Shown piece by piece: positions 24,825 through 33,914 of a stretch of DNA of 64,000 nt. The DNA is taken from positions 1,240,001-1,304,000 of the forward strand of contig NZ_JAASRY010000001.1 of NCBI RefSeq assembly GCF_011761345.1, written 5' to 3'. Each line of letters begins with the position of its first letter. The first letter of the stretch is position 1. The notes below the pieces were generated by a model, which did not search any database, was not told the DNA's origin, and saw only the letters and a list, made by a program, of their open reading frames with translations. Both the position numbers and the translations under genes were made by a program. Origin of the DNA: Thalassobacillus devorans (GTDB taxonomy: Bacteria > Bacillota > Bacilli > Bacillales > Halobacillaceae).

Positions 24825-25574
24825 ATGCATAGGAAGGTATGGACGATGATTCTTGGACTTGTGTTGGTCTTTGTTCTCGCTGCCTGCAGCGGAGAAGACG
24901 ATCAGTCTGCTCAAAATGACAGCCAAAAAGAAAACCAAACGGAAGAAAATCAAGAGACAGCTGAAGAAGAGGATCAAGATGTTCCCGACCCGGTTGCCGT
25001 AGTCAATGGAGAGGAAATATCTAAAGAGCAATTCACTAACCAGTATAATGCCATGAAACAACAATACGAGGGCATGGGAGTGAATGTTGAAAAAAATAAA
25101 GAACAACTACAGGAAAGCATCGTCAACTCTTTAGTAGATTCAGAGCTGTTAGTACAATATGCAAAGCAGGCAGGCATTAACGTGGATGATCAGGAAGTAG
25201 AAAAGCAATACGAAGAAATTAAAGGCCAAATAGAGTCCGAAGAACAAATGCAGGAATTCCTGGAAGTGAATAATATGTCTTCTGAAGAAGAACTTAAACC
25301 TCGTATAAAAGAACAGTTACAGGTCGAAAAGTATGTAGAAGAACAAACCGATCAAGCGGAAGTCACTGATCAGGAGCTTCAGGAAGAGTATGATAAAATG
25401 GTCGGACAGATGGAAGAACAGGCAGAACAATCAGATCAAGAACAGGAGATCCCTTCATTCGAGGAAGCCAAGCCTCAGTTAGAGGAACAATTAAAACAGA
25501 CGAAAGAACAAGAGCAAATTACAGAACTGGTAAAGAAACTGCGTGATGACAGCGAGGTAAAAATCAATATATAA
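24825..25574 (+). CDS. SurA-N/PrsA-like lipoprotein
   Basis: A 249-residue lipoprotein: signal peptide MHRKVWTMILGLVLVFVLAAC with lipobox LAAC, Cys21 becoming the lipidated residue, then a low-complexity Glu/Gln-rich spacer (to ~50). The SurA N-terminal chaperone domain follows (VAVVNGEEISKEQFTNQYNAMKQQ ... LVDSELLVQYAKQAGINVDDQEVEKQYEEIKGQ). The parvulin-type isomerase core of PrsA is absent; the remainder is an acidic helical region. It most likely acts as a folding chaperone at the outer face of the membrane. AAAGGAG precedes the ATG. It is the only plus-strand gene between 5 and 31 kb and ends in a bidirectional terminator shared with dynA. Confidence 0.88.
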   Translation: MHRKVWTMILGLVLVFVLAACSGEDDQSAQNDSQKENQTEENQETAEEEDQDVPDPVAVVNGEEISKEQFTNQYNAMKQQYEGMGVNVEKNKEQLQESIVNSLVDSELLVQYAKQAGINVDDQEVEKQYEEIKGQIESEEQMQEFLEVNNMSSEEELKPRIKEQLQVEKYVEEQTDQAEVTDQELQEEYDKMVGQMEEQAEQSDQEQEIPSFEEAKPQLEEQLKQTKEQEQITELVKKLRDDSEVKINI

Positions 25575-25577
25575 ATA

Positions 25578-25610
25578 GAAAAGACGCCTGGAGAATCAGG
25601 CGTCTTTTCT
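25578..25610. terminator. Bidirectional terminator between the SurA-like and dynA genes
   Basis: Perfect stem AAAAGACGCCTG / CAGGCGTCTTTT with a 6-nt loop between convergent stop codons. Confidence 0.9.
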
Positions 25611-28600
25611 TATACAAACTGAGCCAGTGTATTGTTTTTTGTTTTAAGGGCATCGATGTCAATTGGATGTTCAAGGTTATAATTCAAACCATCATAGTAT
25701 TCGCTAATTTCTTCTGTTTTTATTGTTTCATATCTCTCAACGATTTCTTTCCATTGCTTCCTATATTTATCTTGAATATCCTCTTCAGCCTGTTGTAGCT
25801 GGGCTTTTATGATTGGGTCGACAGCTTCTTTCAATTCTTCCTTCACCAGCTCTTTTTCATTCTGTTCGAAGAACTTTTTGGTCCCTTTAAATTTCTGCAA
25901 AATAGATTTTGTCTGTTCCCCATCAAAGGCAATCTTGAAGTCAAATGCTGGATGTTCAAGGCTCTGTGAATCAATATCACCTAATTCGAAATTATCACGT
26001 ATTTCCTGCAAATGGCGCTCCAAATCCTGATTCATTTGCATCAGGGAGTCATTAAGGAATGCTTCTACCCTTAATGAAACTGCCCGTAATTCCTGGTTGA
26101 ATTCATAGGTCACTTCCTGCTCCAATGCTTTCGAGGCCATTTCCAGCTGGGTTTTAGCTTCTTTTCCGCTCCCTTTTATTGTTGCTGGATTAAAATGATG
26201 TTTGAAGTAATCATTAAAATTTAGTAAGAGTCGCTGATGGATGTAATATACTTGTTTTTCAATTTTTTGAGTAATCATCGTTTCATACTGACGGTAGTTG
26301 AAAGCGTCTAGCGTGTCCAGCATCGAAGATTTTTCTGCTTTATTTCTTTCTACTTTCTTCTGCCGTGCTTCCTGATCGAGGCTTGCATCGTCAATGATAG
26401 CTTCCATCCGGCTTTTCGTACGGGCAAAATCATGGTGGATGGAACGGATCAATACCTGCGGCAGCTCTTTTTCAATGAAGGTATAGAAACGCTTTTCAAA
26501 TTCCGGGAAGCCATCCCTTGCTTCAGCAAGCATTTCTTCTTCATCCAAATCTTCGCGTAAGGCATAGAGACTTGATACTGGAAAGATTTGCGGATTTCTG
26601 ATCTGGAAACGCAGCAATTGTTCTTTCATATATTCAAGAACTCCAGCAAGTTCTTTCTCGGAACGTGCCAGATCAGCCGCATTAATAAGAAAGAACATTT
26701 TATCCATACTGAATGCATCTTTGACACGCCCCAACTGGGTTAGAAAGCTTTCATCCGCTTTTGAAAATGGATGGTTATAATAAGTGATAAATAGCACAGC
26801 ATCTGCACTGCGAATATATTCAAATGCAACATCTGTATGTCTGGCATTGACGGAATCAGCCCCCGGCGTATCAACGAGTGTAATTCCTTTTCGGGTCAAT
26901 GGACAGTCATAATGAACCTGCATCCATTCCACAAAACAAGACTTCTTCTCATCGGCAACATAAGCGGGAAACTCATCTAAACCAATCTTCAACTGTGCTC
27001 CAAGGTTATCAGAAGCTTCCTTATACCCATCCAGTACCGCTTCCACAAACGACCGCTGCTTATGCGCCAGTTGTTTAAACTCGTTACTCTTTACTTCTTC
27101 AAGCTGATCTAATATTGCTGGCAACTCCCGCTCTTCAATACCAAGGAAACTTGTGATGGAAGTCAGATCCTCTATCATTTGAGCTTCTGTTTTCACCTTT
27201 ACGATAATACTTCCATGCTCATATTTTTCATTTGGCGGAGCGATCTTATTGATTGTAGCGGTCGTTGGGTTCGGTGAAACCGGCAATAATTTTTCCTTAA
27301 TCAAAGCATTAGCGAACGAGGATTTTCCGGCACTGAAGGCCCCAAACAACGCCACTGTGAACTTTTGCTGCTTCAAACGAGTGCCCTTTTCATCAAGCTG
27401 AAGCGTCAACTCTTTAAAGCCAGGCGTTTTTTCTACTGTTTCTATAACCTGGTCAATGGCTCGTAATGTCGCCTTCTTATCAATATTATCGTGTTCAGGT
27501 AATTCGACTTCATCAGTCTGGATTACAGTCTCCTCTTCCTGATGATTCTTTTCTTCATCAGGAACCCAAGCATCAAGAAAGCGGATATTATCCTCTCTTT
27601 CTTTTAATAGAACCTGGATTCGTTGGTTTAGTCCCGATGCAGGGGTCTTTTCGGTAAAGGCGTGCCACAATTCAGCTCGATAGCTTTCAATCTTATTTTC
27701 TATATCTTCTAATTCTTTTTGGTACTGTTCCAGTTGGCCGAAGGATTGTTTTACATCATCATATCCATGGATTTTCTCACTGGCATCATCCCGGATTGCC
27801 TGCTTAATTTCCTCCCATAACCCCTTCACAAAAGATTTATAAGTTCGCTTTACGTCATCTGCCACTTTATCCGTGTATACCAGCACATAGGTATTGGTAA
27901 CCTTAGCCCCTGGATCGATCAAATCTTCTAACGCCTGTTTGGAATAATCGACCGATAATTTTTGAATACGTTCGGTAACCTGTGAACCTGCGACAGGATA
28001 AGCTTCCACTACTTCCAATAAGCGATCACGTAAGGGCCAGCGAAGGTTTTTTTCCACTACCTTCATCAGGTGGGAATAGAAGATTTCTTCCCTTTGTTCC
28101 CGTTCTTCTTCTGTTTTCTTCTTCGTGAACATCAATCCCACTTTGAAGCCTGGCTGCATAGCCTCTAAATAACGTTCTGCATCTTCTCTTAATGTTGTCG
28201 GCATCAAATAAGCATTCTTGAAAAGAGATAATACCCGTTCCTGATAAAGTGCTTCTGCTTCTTCGTCACGATTCTCTAAGCGCTGGATTTCACTTTGAAC
28301 CTGTTCCCTCTTTTCATCAGGCGTCGTGGATTGCAAATCTTCCATTTTCTCTAACAGCTCTTCTTTTTTGTCCTCGAAGTCTGAAGCAACTTCGTCGACG
28401 CTTTCCTCTAGGATCAGGGATGCACTCCTGGTTATGCTTGCTTCCCGTTCTTCTGCAGATATTTCCGTCACTGTTTTTACATGGCTTTTTAACATGGACA
28501 GCTCATTAATCGCCAACTCAGGTGACATCAATGTGGTATAGAATATCTTGTCAGGGGTCAACTGCCAGTTTTCAAGAGCCTCACTTACACTGGCTTGAAA

Positions 28601-29251
28601 TTCAGGAAAGGGTAATTCACTTTCCTGATGCTTATCAACCTGGTTAACTATAATGGAAAAAGGAAGACCTTTTTTCTGCATTTCCTGTAAAAAGGTCAGA
28701 TTCACTTCTGATTGGACATGATTATAATCCATTACATAATACATATAATCCATTAAATGAAGGGAAGATTCGGTGATAACCCTATCCGCGTCATTGGTAG
28801 AATCCACGCCCGGGGTGTCAATCATCGTGACATGGGAAGAAAGATTGGCATCCTTCTGACTTATTTCTAAAGAAACGATTTCGTCCCCATCCTTACATAG
28901 TGACTGGATTGTTTCCATATCCGGTTTTCCTTCATATTGGGCTGGGCGACCATCCCGGTAAAACACACGTGTGTAATTCTCCCCAGACTGAAGTTTGACG
29001 ACATTAGCACTCGTCGGTATTGGGCTGGAGGGAAGAATTTCTTCTTCCAGGAGGGTATTGATCATGGTTGATTTACCAGCAGAAAAATGTCCGGCAAAAC
29101 CGATCATCACCTGCTGCCGCTCCCATTTATCAATCAAATCAAGCACTTTTTCCGCTTGCCTGTCATTACCTTGTTTATTCAATTCATGATATAACCCACT
29201 TAACGATTGTGCTTCTTTCGTAAGCTGACTGCTTTTTGTAGTTACATTCAT
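25610..29251 (-). CDS. dynA: Double dynamin-like GTPase DynA (YpbR)
   Basis: A 1213-residue protein made of two fused bacterial dynamin modules, as in B. subtilis DynA. Module 1 has the P-loop GHFSAGKST at 54-62, the G3 motif IDTPGVDSTND and the G4 motif NQVDK. Module 2 has GAFSAGKSS near residue 640, VDTPGADSVNARHTD, and a G4-like NAADLARSEKE. Long helical stalk segments follow each GTPase. Such proteins tether and fuse membranes and help cells survive membrane pore damage and phage attack. The protein is cytoplasmic/peripheral without a signal sequence. Single gene with a GGAG-type site before the ATG. Confidence 0.95.
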   Translation of the reverse strand: MNVTTKSSQLTKEAQSLSGLYHELNKQGNDRQAEKVLDLIDKWERQQVMIGFAGHFSAGKSTMINTLLEEEILPSSPIPTSANVVKLQSGENYTRVFYRDGRPAQYEGKPDMETIQSLCKDGDEIVSLEISQKDANLSSHVTMIDTPGVDSTNDADRVITESSLHLMDYMYYVMDYNHVQSEVNLTFLQEMQKKGLPFSIIVNQVDKHQESELPFPEFQASVSEALENWQLTPDKIFYTTLMSPELAINELSMLKSHVKTVTEISAEEREASITRSASLILEESVDEVASDFEDKKEELLEKMEDLQSTTPDEKREQVQSEIQRLENRDEEAEALYQERVLSLFKNAYLMPTTLREDAERYLEAMQPGFKVGLMFTKKKTEEEREQREEIFYSHLMKVVEKNLRWPLRDRLLEVVEAYPVAGSQVTERIQKLSVDYSKQALEDLIDPGAKVTNTYVLVYTDKVADDVKRTYKSFVKGLWEEIKQAIRDDASEKIHGYDDVKQSFGQLEQYQKELEDIENKIESYRAELWHAFTEKTPASGLNQRIQVLLKEREDNIRFLDAWVPDEEKNHQEEETVIQTDEVELPEHDNIDKKATLRAIDQVIETVEKTPGFKELTLQLDEKGTRLKQQKFTVALFGAFSAGKSSFANALIKEKLLPVSPNPTTATINKIAPPNEKYEHGSIIVKVKTEAQMIEDLTSITSFLGIEERELPAILDQLEEVKSNEFKQLAHKQRSFVEAVLDGYKEASDNLGAQLKIGLDEFPAYVADEKKSCFVEWMQVHYDCPLTRKGITLVDTPGADSVNARHTDVAFEYIRSADAVLFITYYNHPFSKADESFLTQLGRVKDAFSMDKMFFLINAADLARSEKELAGVLEYMKEQLLRFQIRNPQIFPVSSLYALREDLDEEEMLAEARDGFPEFEKRFYTFIEKELPQVLIRSIHHDFARTKSRMEAIIDDASLDQEARQKKVERNKAEKSSMLDTLDAFNYRQYETMITQKIEKQVYYIHQRLLLNFNDYFKHHFNPATIKGSGKEAKTQLEMASKALEQEVTYEFNQELRAVSLRVEAFLNDSLMQMNQDLERHLQEIRDNFELGDIDSQSLEHPAFDFKIAFDGEQTKSILQKFKGTKKFFEQNEKELVKEELKEAVDPIIKAQLQQAEEDIQDKYRKQWKEIVERYETIKTEEISEYYDGLNYNLEHPIDIDALKTKNNTLAQFV

Positions 29252-29364
29252 GTACGGGACTCCTTTATATCCGGCAAATAATTTCTCTATTCCTTATTCT
29301 TGTTATACATTGTAGCAGGAGCTAAGCTTTATGGGTAGTGTTCCCTACACTTAAGAGTTGTTTC

Positions 29365-30252
29365 TTATTTCTTTTTTTGACTATCGATATATTCTTTGAA
29401 CCCTTCTACTCCGAATTTCTCGCCAAATAGCCCTTCAAGTCGCTGCATATAGTCATTTGATAGTAAAGATGACGCCCCCCTATGAATTTCCTCGGCGTAA
29501 TGAAAAGGCGGAGTGAGCTCTTGCTTTTTCTCCAGAACATAAAAGGTGAGTACATTCTTTAAAAGCTTATCACCCAACTGCACATCTACGATCGTGGGGC
29601 GATAATGACCAGCGTTGACCCCTTCCCTTTTGAACAAATAGTCGACTGCATCAAGAGGGACCTGGTATAACACTCCTTCGACATTGTCATCTGCTTCGAT
29701 AATATCCGCCCTGCCGCCGTCATGAAGATGGAGAGAGAATAAAAGACGGTAACCTTTAAGGACTCCACGTCCGAGTTTTTGATGGAAATAATGATCAATC
29801 CCTGCCAATTTGAACCGTTCTGCATCCATGCACGAACCATAGGCGAAATAAACTACTTCATCCTGTTTCAGCAATTCATGTACTTTCCAGTCTCCGTATT
29901 CAATTTCAGCTACTGCCATTTCTTTTCTGTCCGGTGATAGATAATAGACGTAGGCTTGAAATTCCCCATCATCTGTCTTTACTTCTTTGATTTTTCGGTC
30001 ATATAAGTTGTCCTTTCCGTCTCCTTGGAAACCCTCTAGTTCGTCAATGGTCTCCATCATCTCATCCGTTACTTTATATAGCTCACCGTAAACAAATGCC
30101 TCCTCATCCACTAATACAGGATAATAACTTGGACCTTCATATAGTTTGCCAGTCGTACTAGCCTGTTCTGAAATCAGCACAGCCTCTTCCAGATGAAAAG
30201 CGTTCGGCTGGTTTTTTCGCAATGTTCCATAGACAAATAAATAGTTATTCAT
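29365..30252 (-). CDS. Two-domain gamma-glutamylcyclotransferase-fold protein (YkqA-like)
   Basis: A 295-residue protein with two GGCT/AIG2-like folds. The first begins with FVYGTLRKNQPN (residues 6-17) and contains the catalytic Glu region in DELEGF. The second begins with YFAYGSCMDAERF (~134) and resembles the ChaC/AIG2 form. This duplication matches B. subtilis YkqA. The family cyclises gamma-glutamyl amines or peptides; the actual substrate here is unknown. Its start overlaps the end of the upstream P1-family peptidase by 8 bases, so the two are translationally coupled and probably functionally related in peptide or amide metabolism. Confidence 0.87.
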   Translation of the reverse strand: MNNYLFVYGTLRKNQPNAFHLEEAVLISEQASTTGKLYEGPSYYPVLVDEEAFVYGELYKVTDEMMETIDELEGFQGDGKDNLYDRKIKEVKTDDGEFQAYVYYLSPDRKEMAVAEIEYGDWKVHELLKQDEVVYFAYGSCMDAERFKLAGIDHYFHQKLGRGVLKGYRLLFSLHLHDGGRADIIEADDNVEGVLYQVPLDAVDYLFKREGVNAGHYRPTIVDVQLGDKLLKNVLTFYVLEKKQELTPPFHYAEEIHRGASSLLSNDYMQRLEGLFGEKFGVEGFKEYIDSQKKK

Positions 30253-31237
30253 GTTGCTTCTTCCTCCTTAGCCAAAACTCCTGATGACCCATCATTCCAT
30301 AAGCTGTTTCAGCCTTAGTGACTCCCCGTATCACAGCACGTTCAACGACTTTCGCAGCAAGCATTCCAATCGTATTAAGATCTGCTTCAACCTCGCCTGT
30401 GGACAGGACAAATATAGTATCTCCGTCCACAAGCGTATGAGACGGCCTCATCGTCCTGGCAAACCCGTCATGAGCAATTGCTGCGATTTTATTTGCCTGC
30501 GACTTTGACAGCTTGGCATTTGTCATAATGACTCCGATTGAAGTGTTGCCGGAAAACCTGTCAGCCTTTCCGCTCATGATTTGCTCTAATAATATATTTT
30601 CGGTAGAAAGTAATGTTAAACATTCTTTATCATAAACTCCTGCCATCAGCTTGCCATCCTGTGGGGAGACAATATCTCCGAAACTGTTAACTGCTACCAT
30701 GGCACCTATTTGTACATCAGCCGCTTGAAGGGCATAACTGCCCAGGCCGCTTTTCATAGCATGGTCAGAGCCCAATATTTTTCCAATCGAGGCACCTGTA
30801 CCTGCTCCGGCGTTACCTTCCCTTATTCCTTGAGTTTGATAGGCATGCTTGCATGCTTCATAACCCATTTGAAGATCAGGACGGCTGCTGTGATCCCCAA
30901 CATGAAGATCGAAGAGAATGGCACCAGGTACGATTGGCACTTTACCTACCCCCGTATCGAACCCTATATCCTTTTCTTCCAAAAACGCCATCACCCCTGA
31001 CCCGGCAGCAAGTCCGTAAGCGCTCCCCCCTGCTAAAAACACGGCATGGACGCTTTCAACAAGGTTCTCCGGACGTAAGAGATCCGTTTCACGGGTACCA
31101 GGTGCGCCACCACGGACATCCACTCCGCCCACAGCTCCACGTTCACACAAGACGACTGAACATCCAGTTGCTGCTGTCTTATCATCCGCATGTCCTATCC
31201 GGAAACCCTTCAGAGAAAAGATATCAATTTCTTTCAT
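30245..31237 (-). CDS. P1/S58-family self-processing aminopeptidase (DmpA-like)
   Basis: A 330-residue Ntn-like peptidase with the family blocks FRIGHADDKTAATGCSVVLCERGAVGGVDVRGGAPGTRETDLL, VFLAGGSAYGLAAGSGVM and GNAGAGTGASIGK. The processing-site region is SGNTSIGVIMTNA, in which a Thr/Ser becomes the N-terminal nucleophile after autocleavage. Known members cleave N-terminal D- or L-amino acids or beta-peptides; the specificity here cannot be read from sequence. A GGAGGGG site precedes the ATG. It is the first gene of a two-gene overlapping unit with the cyclotransferase-like protein. Confidence 0.9.
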   Translation of the reverse strand: MKEIDIFSLKGFRIGHADDKTAATGCSVVLCERGAVGGVDVRGGAPGTRETDLLRPENLVESVHAVFLAGGSAYGLAAGSGVMAFLEEKDIGFDTGVGKVPIVPGAILFDLHVGDHSSRPDLQMGYEACKHAYQTQGIREGNAGAGTGASIGKILGSDHAMKSGLGSYALQAADVQIGAMVAVNSFGDIVSPQDGKLMAGVYDKECLTLLSTENILLEQIMSGKADRFSGNTSIGVIMTNAKLSKSQANKIAAIAHDGFARTMRPSHTLVDGDTIFVLSTGEVEADLNTIGMLAAKVVERAVIRGVTKAETAYGMMGHQEFWLRRKKQHE

Positions 31238-31331
31238 TAGCCTATTCCCCTCCTTTAACCCATTACATATTTACAGGTTAACGAAACACACTAGGAAAAT
31301 AAACTATTTTTGTCATACAGGAGGTATACCT

Positions 31332-31571
31332 ATGGATTATATGCTCGACCCACACGAAGCTAAAGATGGTACTGATGTCTTTGTCATCATGAAGGATATA
31401 CATAACCCGGCAAATTGGGAAGTCACATCAGGGAAAATTATTCAATCTCCGTCTTTGCCCGACACAAAAACGATATGGTTACAGAATAGTTATTGTAAGT
31501 TGGATGACAACCATGTATTATTTAGAACCGAACAAGAGGCGAGACACTATTATGAAGAATTATTTAACTAA
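31332..31571 (+). CDS. Small protein, possibly SplA-like
   Basis: A 79-residue protein with CAGGAGG upstream of the ATG. The text MDYMLDPHEAKDGTDVFVIMKDIHNPANWEVTSGKIIQSP ... LFRTEQEARHYYEELFN has a length and pattern (aromatic-rich ending, 'VFVI ... NP') resembling SplA, the TRAP-like regulator of the spore photoproduct lyase operon. However, no splB follows here and the similarity is from memory, so the name is tentative. It is located between divergent and co-directional genes; an acylphosphatase follows 72 bases downstream. Confidence 0.6.
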   Translation: MDYMLDPHEAKDGTDVFVIMKDIHNPANWEVTSGKIIQSPSLPDTKTIWLQNSYCKLDDNHVLFRTEQEARHYYEELFN

Positions 31572-31643
31572 GCAGACTTATAGAAAATTCGCCTATGTTA
31601 TGGTATAAAGAATGCAAAACGAGAAGCAATAAGGGGGTAAATG

Positions 31644-31919
31644 ATGGCGATAGCACACATTATCGTACACGGACGAGTACAAGGGGTCGGATTCAGATTT
31701 TCTGCTCAACAAGTAGCAGCTGAACATAATATAAGTGGATGGGTCAAAAATAATCCAGATGGTACAGTTGAAATAGAAGCAGAAGGCGAGAAGCATAACC
31801 TGGATCGTTTTATGGAAGATATACAAAATGGTCCTAGTCCTTATGCAAAAGTCGAGCACATGGATATTACTACAGAAAATAAAGAAAAAGGCTATAAGAA
31901 ATTCCAAATAAAAGGATAG
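31644..31919 (+). CDS. acyP: Acylphosphatase
   Basis: A 91-residue enzyme hydrolysing acyl phosphates such as acetyl-phosphate-like intermediates. The phosphate-binding loop with catalytic Arg is GRVQGVGFRFSAQQ (about residues 13-26) and the catalytic Asn lies in SGWVKNNPDGTVEIEAEG. The second of two adjacent ATG codons (31644) is preferred because the AAGGGGG site is only three bases from the first. The gene is short, cytoplasmic and ends in a strong terminator. Confidence 0.95.
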   Translation: MAIAHIIVHGRVQGVGFRFSAQQVAAEHNISGWVKNNPDGTVEIEAEGEKHNLDRFMEDIQNGPSPYAKVEHMDITTENKEKGYKKFQIKG

Positions 31920-31951
31920 CCGCTGTCATGCAAACAGCGGCTATCCTTTCG
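31914..31951 (+). terminator. acyP terminator
   Basis: Perfect stem AAGGATAGCCGCTGT / ACAGCGGCTATCCTT overlapping the acyP stop codon, followed by TCG. Confidence 0.85.
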
Positions 31952-31994
31952 TTGAATTCTAAGGAATTCACACCTCTAATAGAAGTTGAATGTC

Positions 31995-32108
31995 TTACTT
32001 GTTACCTTGTGATGGTCGTACAACTACTTCGTTAACATTGACATAATCAGGCTGTGATACAGCGTAAGTGACTGCCCGGGCTATATCCTCCGGTTCTAAC
32101 GGCTCTGT
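31995..32108 (-). pseudogene. C-terminal remnant of a short-chain dehydrogenase
   Basis: The minus strand reads [19 protein letters not shown] followed by [18 protein letters not shown] and a stop codon. This is the conserved C-terminus of YdfG-type NADP-dependent SDRs. Immediately upstream is an in-frame TAG, and no further SDR sequence or ribosome binding site is seen. It is therefore a decayed 37-codon fragment of a gene that has otherwise been deleted. Confidence 0.8.
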
Positions 32109-32169
32109 CTAATCTGATACCCTGTTCAAATCACAGGTATTCCTCTCACCGGAAAATTTTTAACAAAAG

Positions 32170-32206
32170 AAAAGAACGAAACCCAAATGGATTTCGCTCT
32201 TTTATC
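32170..32206 (-). terminator. Ferredoxin gene terminator
   Basis: Minus-strand stem GAGCGAAATCC / GGGTTTCGTTC with loop ATTT, then TTTTCTTTT, about 50 bases after the ferredoxin stop codon. Confidence 0.78.
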
Positions 32207-32255
32207 TGTGTTCTTTTACCAATGTCATAAGCAGTCTATCTTTACTTATATTAGT

Positions 32256-32492
32256 TTATTTATCAAAGAACTTTCGATTGATTTCGATATAGTCCTTCTC
32301 TTCTTCCGGTACTTCATCTTCCATATAGATTGCTTCTACCGGGCAGACAGCCTCGCAGGCGCCGCAATCGATGCAAATGTTTGGATCGATATAAAACATA
32401 TCTTCCCCTTCATCTATGCAATCGACTGGACAAACATCCACGCATTCAGCCGCTTTTTCATCTTTACATGGCGAAGTAATAACAAAAGCCAA
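32256..32492 (-). CDS. Bacterial-type ferredoxin with two Fe-S cluster motifs
   Basis: A 78-residue electron carrier with two cysteine sets: CKDEKAAECVDVCPVDCI near the N-terminus and CIDCGACEAVCPVEAI (CxxCxxCxxxCP) in the middle, giving a 7Fe or 8Fe ferredoxin. The acidic C-terminus (EDEVPEEEKDYIEINRKFFDK) is typical of soluble redox partners. AGGAGG precedes the ATG. Its partner enzyme is not encoded nearby. The spacing of the first cluster (C-x7-C-x3-C) suggests a 3Fe-4S/4Fe-4S type. Confidence 0.92.
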   Translation of the reverse strand: MAFVITSPCKDEKAAECVDVCPVDCIDEGEDMFYIDPNICIDCGACEAVCPVEAIYMEDEVPEEEKDYIEINRKFFDK

Positions 32493-32621
32493 AGTGAATC
32501 TCCTCCTTTTATGTTAGTAAAGTTTCTATTTGTTATTTATAAGGATGTGATGAATGTCACTCCCTATAATATCTATTAGATACCCTCTTATTTAATTCCT
32601 GCTTGTTTGACAGAAAAATAA

Positions 32622-33200
32622 TCATTCTGTGTTTTGCGGATGAGCAAGAGGGTCTTTCCATATCCGTTCTACGGTATATTCTCCCCCTTGTTTTTGGACG
32701 AGGAAGACATCCGGATTACTAATTTCCTTCCATTGTTCGAAGCCAATTTCTACATCAAACGACTGCAAGAGCAAAGCCATTAAGTTACCATGTGTGATGA
32801 GAGCGATGCCTTGGTGATTTTCGTCCCGCTCTATTTCCTTTAGCAAGTCAAGGACGCGGGATTTGGCCTCGTTGGAGGACTCTCCACCCGGCATTTTAAA
32901 ATCCAAATCTTCAAAAGTTTTTTCTAAGTAATCGAGAAAATCATCTAAAGGTTCCTTACTCAAAATCCGTTCCTGGAGACGGTCGTCTATTTCTATCGTC
33001 AACCCTTTTTGGGCTGCGAAAGGTTTGATGGTTTCAACAGCACGAAAAAAAGGACTGGATATTACCCTATCTATTTCAGGGGCAGACTGATTCAGAAAAT
33101 GAGCAAGTGTCTGCGATTGCCTGATACCTTTTTTAGTAAGGGGGGAATCATGGTGCTGGCCTTCTGTCGCACTATGGCGGATTAGATATAATTTCTTCAC
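32622..33200 (-). CDS. Histidine phosphatase superfamily protein
   Basis: A 192-residue phosphoglycerate-mutase-like phosphatase. The phospho-histidine motif is LIRHSATEG at residues 6-14 (RHS instead of the usual RHG), with VISSPFFRAVET and the second His in LITHGNLMALL (~139). A catalytic Glu lies in the LQERIL segment. The substrate is unknown; small-molecule phosphatase is more likely than mutase given the short length. The gene appears to begin with GTG at 33200, preceded by GGAGATGG. Monocistronic in appearance. Confidence 0.88.
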   Translation of the reverse strand: MKKLYLIRHSATEGQHHDSPLTKKGIRQSQTLAHFLNQSAPEIDRVISSPFFRAVETIKPFAAQKGLTIEIDDRLQERILSKEPLDDFLDYLEKTFEDLDFKMPGGESSNEAKSRVLDLLKEIERDENHQGIALITHGNLMALLLQSFDVEIGFEQWKEISNPDVFLVQKQGGEYTVERIWKDPLAHPQNTE

Positions 33201-33479
33201 CTACGACCATCTCCTCGTCTTATGGGTTTACTCCATTATGGACGAATATAGTCCCTATGGCAAGATGACCTGCTACGTCTCTTCCTTTGATAGCTGACTA
33301 TAGGATATACCAGATGCGTCTCCCATGGGCTTATCAGTTTTATAATGCCGCTCATCTTCTAATGTAAAGTATTACTAAAATCGCCCACCTCTTATAAATA
33401 TAAAACATCACCTGGGACAGAAAGAATATTTCTAAACAGTTCCATAGCCTCATATAAATAGGAGAAAAGGAGGGATTAA

Positions 33480-33854
33480 ATGGGAATAAAATTGATAAAG
33501 ATTTCAACGATTTATTTTTTGATAGGGGTAGCGCTTGGTTATGGTATGTCCATTTCTCATATTTATGCGCTTTCTCCTGTCCATGTCCATATCAACCTGC
33601 TTGGCTGGACGGCATTGACTTTAGCAGGTATCGTTTATTATTTATTTCCAGGAGCAGGCAACTCAAAGCTTGGCAAATGGCATTTCTGGCTGCATAATCT
33701 GGGACTGCCGATCATGATGGGCTCACTCGCAGTCATGATTGTCACTAAAAATGAAGCATTAGCAGCAAGTACTGCTGTAGGAGCAAGCCTGGTGATGATC
33801 AGTGTGGTATTATTTACTATTAATATCTGGAAAAACGTCAAACCAAAAAACTAG
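33480..33854 (+). CDS. Small membrane protein resembling the N-terminus of cytochrome oxidase subunit I
   Basis: A 124-residue protein with four predicted transmembrane helices (about 8-28, 40-60, 72-92, 98-116). The motif PVHVHINLLGWTALTLAGIVYYLFPG is reminiscent of heme-copper oxidase subunit I helix II, where a His ligates heme. Only the first part of such an enzyme is present, but the ORF is complete with GGAGGG before the ATG and a terminator behind it, so it is not an obvious fragment. Similar stand-alone proteins are annotated in Bacillaceae. A heme or metal-sensing or electron-transfer role is possible but unproven. Confidence 0.75.
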   Translation: MGIKLIKISTIYFLIGVALGYGMSISHIYALSPVHVHINLLGWTALTLAGIVYYLFPGAGNSKLGKWHFWLHNLGLPIMMGSLAVMIVTKNEALAASTAVGASLVMISVVLFTINIWKNVKPKN

Positions 33855-33880
33855 ACAGCAAATGCTGTCTAGCTTTTTAT
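33849..33880 (+). terminator. Terminator after the four-helix membrane protein
   Basis: Stem CTAGACAGCA / TGCTGTCTAG with a minimal loop at the stop codon, then CTTTTTAT. Confidence 0.85.
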
Positions 33881-33914
33881 AGGTTGAATTTACCTTTATT
33901 CGTTGAGTGCTTAC

